Shown: positions 61,601 to 64,000 of the stretch, one piece after another
Layout of the letters: each line of letters starts with the position of its first letter
How positions within the stretch are numbered: position 1 is the stretch's first letter
Source: Caldilineaceae bacterium
GTDB taxonomy: Bacteria > Chloroflexota > Anaerolineae > Caldilineales > Caldilineaceae
Direction of reading: 5' to 3'
Assembly: GCA_019637685.1 (NCBI GenBank)
Contig: JAHBVF010000010.1
Span: forward strand, 1 to 64,000
DNA length: 64,000 nucleotides
Program-made: the position numbers and the translations under genes
The notes under the pieces: model-generated
Told to the model about the DNA's origin: nothing
Database searches by the model: none
Seen by the model: only the letters and a program-made list of their open reading frames with translations

Positions 61601-64000
61601 CCGGGGATGTCCCGGCCTATCAGTCTGTGCGCGCCGCGGACAGTACGGTTGTCCAGGGCTTCATCGCCGCCGACACCACCTGGACCCTGGCCGGCAGTCC
61701 GTATGTCATCACCAGCACAGTCGTTGTCAACGACAACACCACCCTGACCATCGAACCGGGGGTGGCGGTGCAGGTCAACGCCACACACAGTCTCTTTGTG
61801 CTGGGCATTCTGAACGCGGTGGGCAGTGCGGGCAGTCCCATCACCTTTGGCCCCCTCCCCGGCAACGCCGACGGAAGCTGGGCAGGGGTCAGCATCGGCG
61901 GCGGCGCGGTGCAGACCGACAGCGATGCGTCCCAACTTCAGCATCTGACCATCCGGGGCGGCGGCACAAGTCTCTCCATCCTTGACAGCTTCCCCGCCCT
62001 GGCCGATCTCATCGTGGAAAATGCCGGTAGTAGCCAGCCTGTCAAGACCGGGCTGGGCCTGTCTGTGGTGCAGACCCAGCGCACCGGGACATTGACGATC
62101 CAGCGCACAACCATCCGCAACAGCGCGGGGGGCGGGGTGAGTCTGACCGGCGGCAATTATGTGCTGGACAGCCTGACTGTGCAGGACAACGGCGGCACCA
62201 GCATTTCTGTCAACGACGCCGCTTCGCTGGTGACCCTGGGGGACAGTACCATTCAAGGCAATCTATTCGCGGCGATTCTGCCGGCGCAGACTATTCTGCA
62301 GAACAACACCTTCGCCAACAACGGCACGAATGTGATTGTCTGGATCGGCGGCGTCATCGACCGCGACCTGGTCTGGAATGTGCCGGGTATCGACGGCTAT
62401 CAGATTGCGGGGACGGTGACCGTGCAGCCGGGCAATACCCTTACTGTGCCCGCGGGCACACCCGTTACCTTTATCGGGCAAAACGGCTTGATGCTGGACG
62501 TGCAGGGCGCGCTCCAGGCCATGGGCACGGCGGAGCAGCCAGTGACCTTTTCGGCCCTGGGCCAGGGCAATGACCGCTTTGGCCGCATTGACCTGCGGGG
62601 CAACGGCTCCCAACTGTCGAATGTGACCATTCAGGGGATGAGCGGGCAGCCCGGCGCGCTCAATATCTACGGCAACACGCCCCAGTTGGATCGGATCACA
62701 GTCAGCCAGAACATCACCCACGGCATCTATGTGGAGAACGGCGGTGGGCTGGTTCTGCACAACAGCATCCTGGAGGGCAACGGCTCCTACGGCCTTTTCA
62801 ACGCCACGCCCAGCCAGCCGATCGATGCCACCAACAACTATTGGGGCGCGCAATCCGGTCCCCTTCACCCCACCCTCAACCCGTCTGGCGCGGGCAATGC
62901 AGTGAGCGACGGCGTACTCTTCAACCCGTGGCTGCCTGTCCCGCCGGACCAGCAGGGGACGATCCAGGACCGCACCGCGCATGATTTCAGCGAACTGCGC
63001 CTGGACGAGAACAGCGGACGCTACAGCCGCCACTATCCCGACGGCACAGTCGTTCACTTCACCGCCCAGGGGCGGCACGACTTTACCCAGACCCGTGTGG
63101 GAACCCGGATCGGATACACCTACAACGGCGACGGCTCAACGGCCACAATGGCCATCACCGCGCCGGGGGAAGCCGGGCCGGATTGGGTGTGGACATTCAA
63201 CTACAGCGGCGGCCAATTGACCGGCATTGCCGACCCCGCGGCGCGCACCACCGGCTTCAGTGTGGACGGCAAGAACCAGATGCGTCGGGTGACCTTCCCG
63301 GACGCCAGCGAGCGGGCCTTTTTCTACGACCAGCAAGGGCTGATGACCCAGCAGACCGATCAGGCCGGGGATACCACCAGCTATGCCTACGACAGCTTCG
63401 GGCGCATCCGCACAGTGAGCGAGCCGCCCCGCCCGGTTTTCGACCCGGCCACAAACACCGTCACAGTGCAGTCGGAAGTGCGCACCTTCACCCCGTCCGA
63501 CACGGCCTATCCCCTGCTCAACCAAAGCCCGGTGGGCACATCGAGCAGCCCGGCCCCGGCCCCGCCTGCCTCCACCGTGCTGATCGATCGCGTCGACTAC
63601 GGCAAGGGCACTGTCAGCGGCCACACCAACAAATGGGGGCTGTGGGACGACCGCACGGACGGCGTGGGCCGCACCAGCCGCTATAGTTGGGATGCCAACA
63701 ACAATCTGCTGGAAGAGACCCTGCCCAACGGCGACTGCGTGGCCTACACCTACGACGCCAACGGCAACCGCACATCCGTGGCCGAATTCCCCGGCGCGGA
63801 GTGCGTCCAGACCCGCTCCCAGCGCAGCCCGGACGCGGCCCGCACGTGGACCGTCACCTACGAGGCCCGCTTCGATCAGGTCAAGCAGGAGGTCGATCCC
63901 AGTGGCAATATCACAAAGTATGTGTACGACTACGAAGAGAACGCGGGGGATGTGGGCAATCTGATCCGCATGGAGTATCCCCCTGTGGCCGACGAGACCG
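58672..64000 (+). CDS. giant exported RHS/YD-repeat protein (partial, 3' end outside window)
   Basis: Open from ATG 58672 (AAGGA 6 nt upstream) to the window end: at least 1,776 residues. A signal-anchor segment (about 25-47) is followed by a cupredoxin-like domain split by a low-complexity insert: first half about 84-125 (FAPGILIVAPGTEVVWRN), second half 208-241 (EAGTFVYYDPTNP). Then come two Ig-like domains (about 242-331 and 332-433), a carboxypeptidase-regulatory-like domain (about 440-573), a further all-beta region (VVVPAGAI), a FlgD-like turn (YLWDGRNAQGHLLPPGLY), two beta-helix blocks (about 987-1403, NTTLTIEPGVAVQV) and YD repeats from about 1430 (TYDANGNRTS). RHS proteins often end in a variable, sometimes toxic, C-terminus, which is not visible here. 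Confidence 0.9.
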   Translation, partial: MSHPSALLSVDRPRPRSLLHKARFGVLFVHALLISALLLSVLPSPQTYARPITAESTQQSRPARTNPLIPRAQEPARAQESIAVQANTISIQRTGFAPGILIVAPGTEVVWRNDDTATHQVREGSPPALVAETQFLFLPMVQLADVQSAQVHSLFLPTMYSSGSGATQSAPALQSPANPPLPTPRLATHLPAPANDHPTWESGSLALGESFRHTFSEAGTFVYYDPTNPTLAGQIVVEARPQPNQPPTIAIDSPAADAVVGNSVLVTGRVSDDKGVASVSVNGVAAALSGSEFSANISLAGGNQTISAAARDTDGAMAATSRVVRVDRQGPLLTIAAPASRRSVTTRQPFVSIQYSDFDSSVATASLTARISTQGSPDVSVVGDLSVTGSGASGILSSPLTAGRSYTLTVTLADVAGNSSTATSSFYVPADPDSITPPVQAAKGGWVSGSVYNSTTCDEDLTTCAGLPGAQVTLEKINPTAVQQMRESRARAIASRWQRSRANFVPLSAVSTGAAVAVPVTGTVVTGPDGFFAFPVVASGHYWLRVEADGFTYAQREVEIVAEHHTATSALYLTPLDPAVTACDAGGCAHTNSDGSMQVVVPAGAIAAGDNLPVTATVFDQVEFLPSGGLPEGTWETYAFNLGGDSDYVFQPGTPVTVRIANSKGFAPGTPIPLGYWNPNTLAWEHAGTGTVDATGQWVEMTVTHFSNYDCNDPISVPEIDTDVADQTDDDDIQECPAGENGCFVSLQKGTLGEAVELPGVQVLGESVAPSLVYNTERTVPAQVLDMRFSLDIQGSVTLGESIGFELFIEGEKTDDFTFSADLKSGEVGRFRYLWDGRNAQGHLLPPGLYPYTARFRVPYEGEYCYALDGIFGNPPDCTNGGTGVFVTGEKRLAVEGTVELNTQLDSPYGAGWVLSGQQRLYADEAGRILIIDGDRAVEFYAPAQNVLAQSQGVALAGGGLVAQVESTVSPSPRVLAGDVPAYQSVRAADSTVVQGFIAADTTWTLAGSPYVITSTVVVNDNTTLTIEPGVAVQVNATHSLFVLGILNAVGSAGSPITFGPLPGNADGSWAGVSIGGGAVQTDSDASQLQHLTIRGGGTSLSILDSFPALADLIVENAGSSQPVKTGLGLSVVQTQRTGTLTIQRTTIRNSAGGGVSLTGGNYVLDSLTVQDNGGTSISVNDAASLVTLGDSTIQGNLFAAILPAQTILQNNTFANNGTNVIVWIGGVIDRDLVWNVPGIDGYQIAGTVTVQPGNTLTVPAGTPVTFIGQNGLMLDVQGALQAMGTAEQPVTFSALGQGNDRFGRIDLRGNGSQLSNVTIQGMSGQPGALNIYGNTPQLDRITVSQNITHGIYVENGGGLVLHNSILEGNGSYGLFNATPSQPIDATNNYWGAQSGPLHPTLNPSGAGNAVSDGVLFNPWLPVPPDQQGTIQDRTAHDFSELRLDENSGRYSRHYPDGTVVHFTAQGRHDFTQTRVGTRIGYTYNGDGSTATMAITAPGEAGPDWVWTFNYSGGQLTGIADPAARTTGFSVDGKNQMRRVTFPDASERAFFYDQQGLMTQQTDQAGDTTSYAYDSFGRIRTVSEPPRPVFDPATNTVTVQSEVRTFTPSDTAYPLLNQSPVGTSSSPAPAPPASTVLIDRVDYGKGTVSGHTNKWGLWDDRTDGVGRTSRYSWDANNNLLEETLPNGDCVAYTYDANGNRTSVAEFPGAECVQTRSQRSPDAARTWTVTYEARFDQVKQEVDPSGNITKYVYDYEENAGDVGNLIRMEYPPVADET

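Overview
The window looks like part of a bacterial chromosome from the phylum Chloroflexota, most likely the Anaerolineae/Caldilineae side. This is an inference. It rests on the Thr/Pro-rich lipoprotein linker, the Ser/Thr kinase carrying a very long TPR region, the two-subunit 2-oxoacid:ferredoxin oxidoreductase, the citramalate route, and a giant beta-helix/RHS protein. No rRNA, tRNA, CRISPR array or complete insertion sequence was found. Spacers between genes are rich in short inverted repeats and locus-specific repeated words.

Region 1 (1-19,700, all on the minus strand) is amino-acid and anaplerotic metabolism. It holds gltB-gltD (ammonia assimilation), leuC, leuD, leuB and cimA (citramalate/isopropylmalate chemistry for isoleucine and leucine), and ppc (oxaloacetate supply). 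Interspersed are an LHPP-like phosphatase, a PhyH dioxygenase, a methyltransferase and a YjjX-type NTPase. Two small toxin-antitoxin-like modules bracket leuC.

Region 2 (19,700-29,200) is signalling and envelope. A membrane Ser/Thr kinase with about 970 residues of TPR-like repeats lies directly downstream of a protein that fuses two FHA domains to an LCAT-like alpha/beta hydrolase. A cold-shock gene with a clear promoter and terminator, an FAD oxidoreductase and a lipoprotein follow.

Region 3 (29,700-49,200) is accessory catabolism and transport. It has a DinB protein, a divergent enolase-superfamily enzyme, two APH-fold kinases, a LysE exporter, a NADAR protein, a CaiB-type CoA transferase, a sugar ABC importer (two permeases and a Tat/lipoprotein binding protein, no ATPase), an FMO-like oxidoreductase, a VOC protein, a thioredoxin-fold protein, an M81 peptidase, a PAS/GAF histidine kinase, a beta-propeller-like protein and an Ldh-type dehydrogenase.

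Region 4 (49,700-58,200) has a DUF72 protein and a tight group of three genes: an uncharacterised protein with nucleoside-phosphorylase signatures, a SirB1-like protein and a PlsC-like acyltransferase. KorB/KorA and a GntR/FCD regulator behind a perfect 13-bp inverted repeat follow.

Region 5 (58,400 to the end) is one exported protein of at least 1,776 residues, cut by the window edge. In order it carries a degenerate cupredoxin, Ig-like domains, a carboxypeptidase-regulatory-like domain, beta-helix repeats and RHS/YD repeats, behind a near-consensus promoter.

The strongest candidates for undescribed biology are the FHA-FHA-LCAT plus TPR-kinase pair, the phosphorylase-like/SirB1/PlsC gene group, the giant RHS protein, and the toxin-antitoxin modules inserted around leuC.
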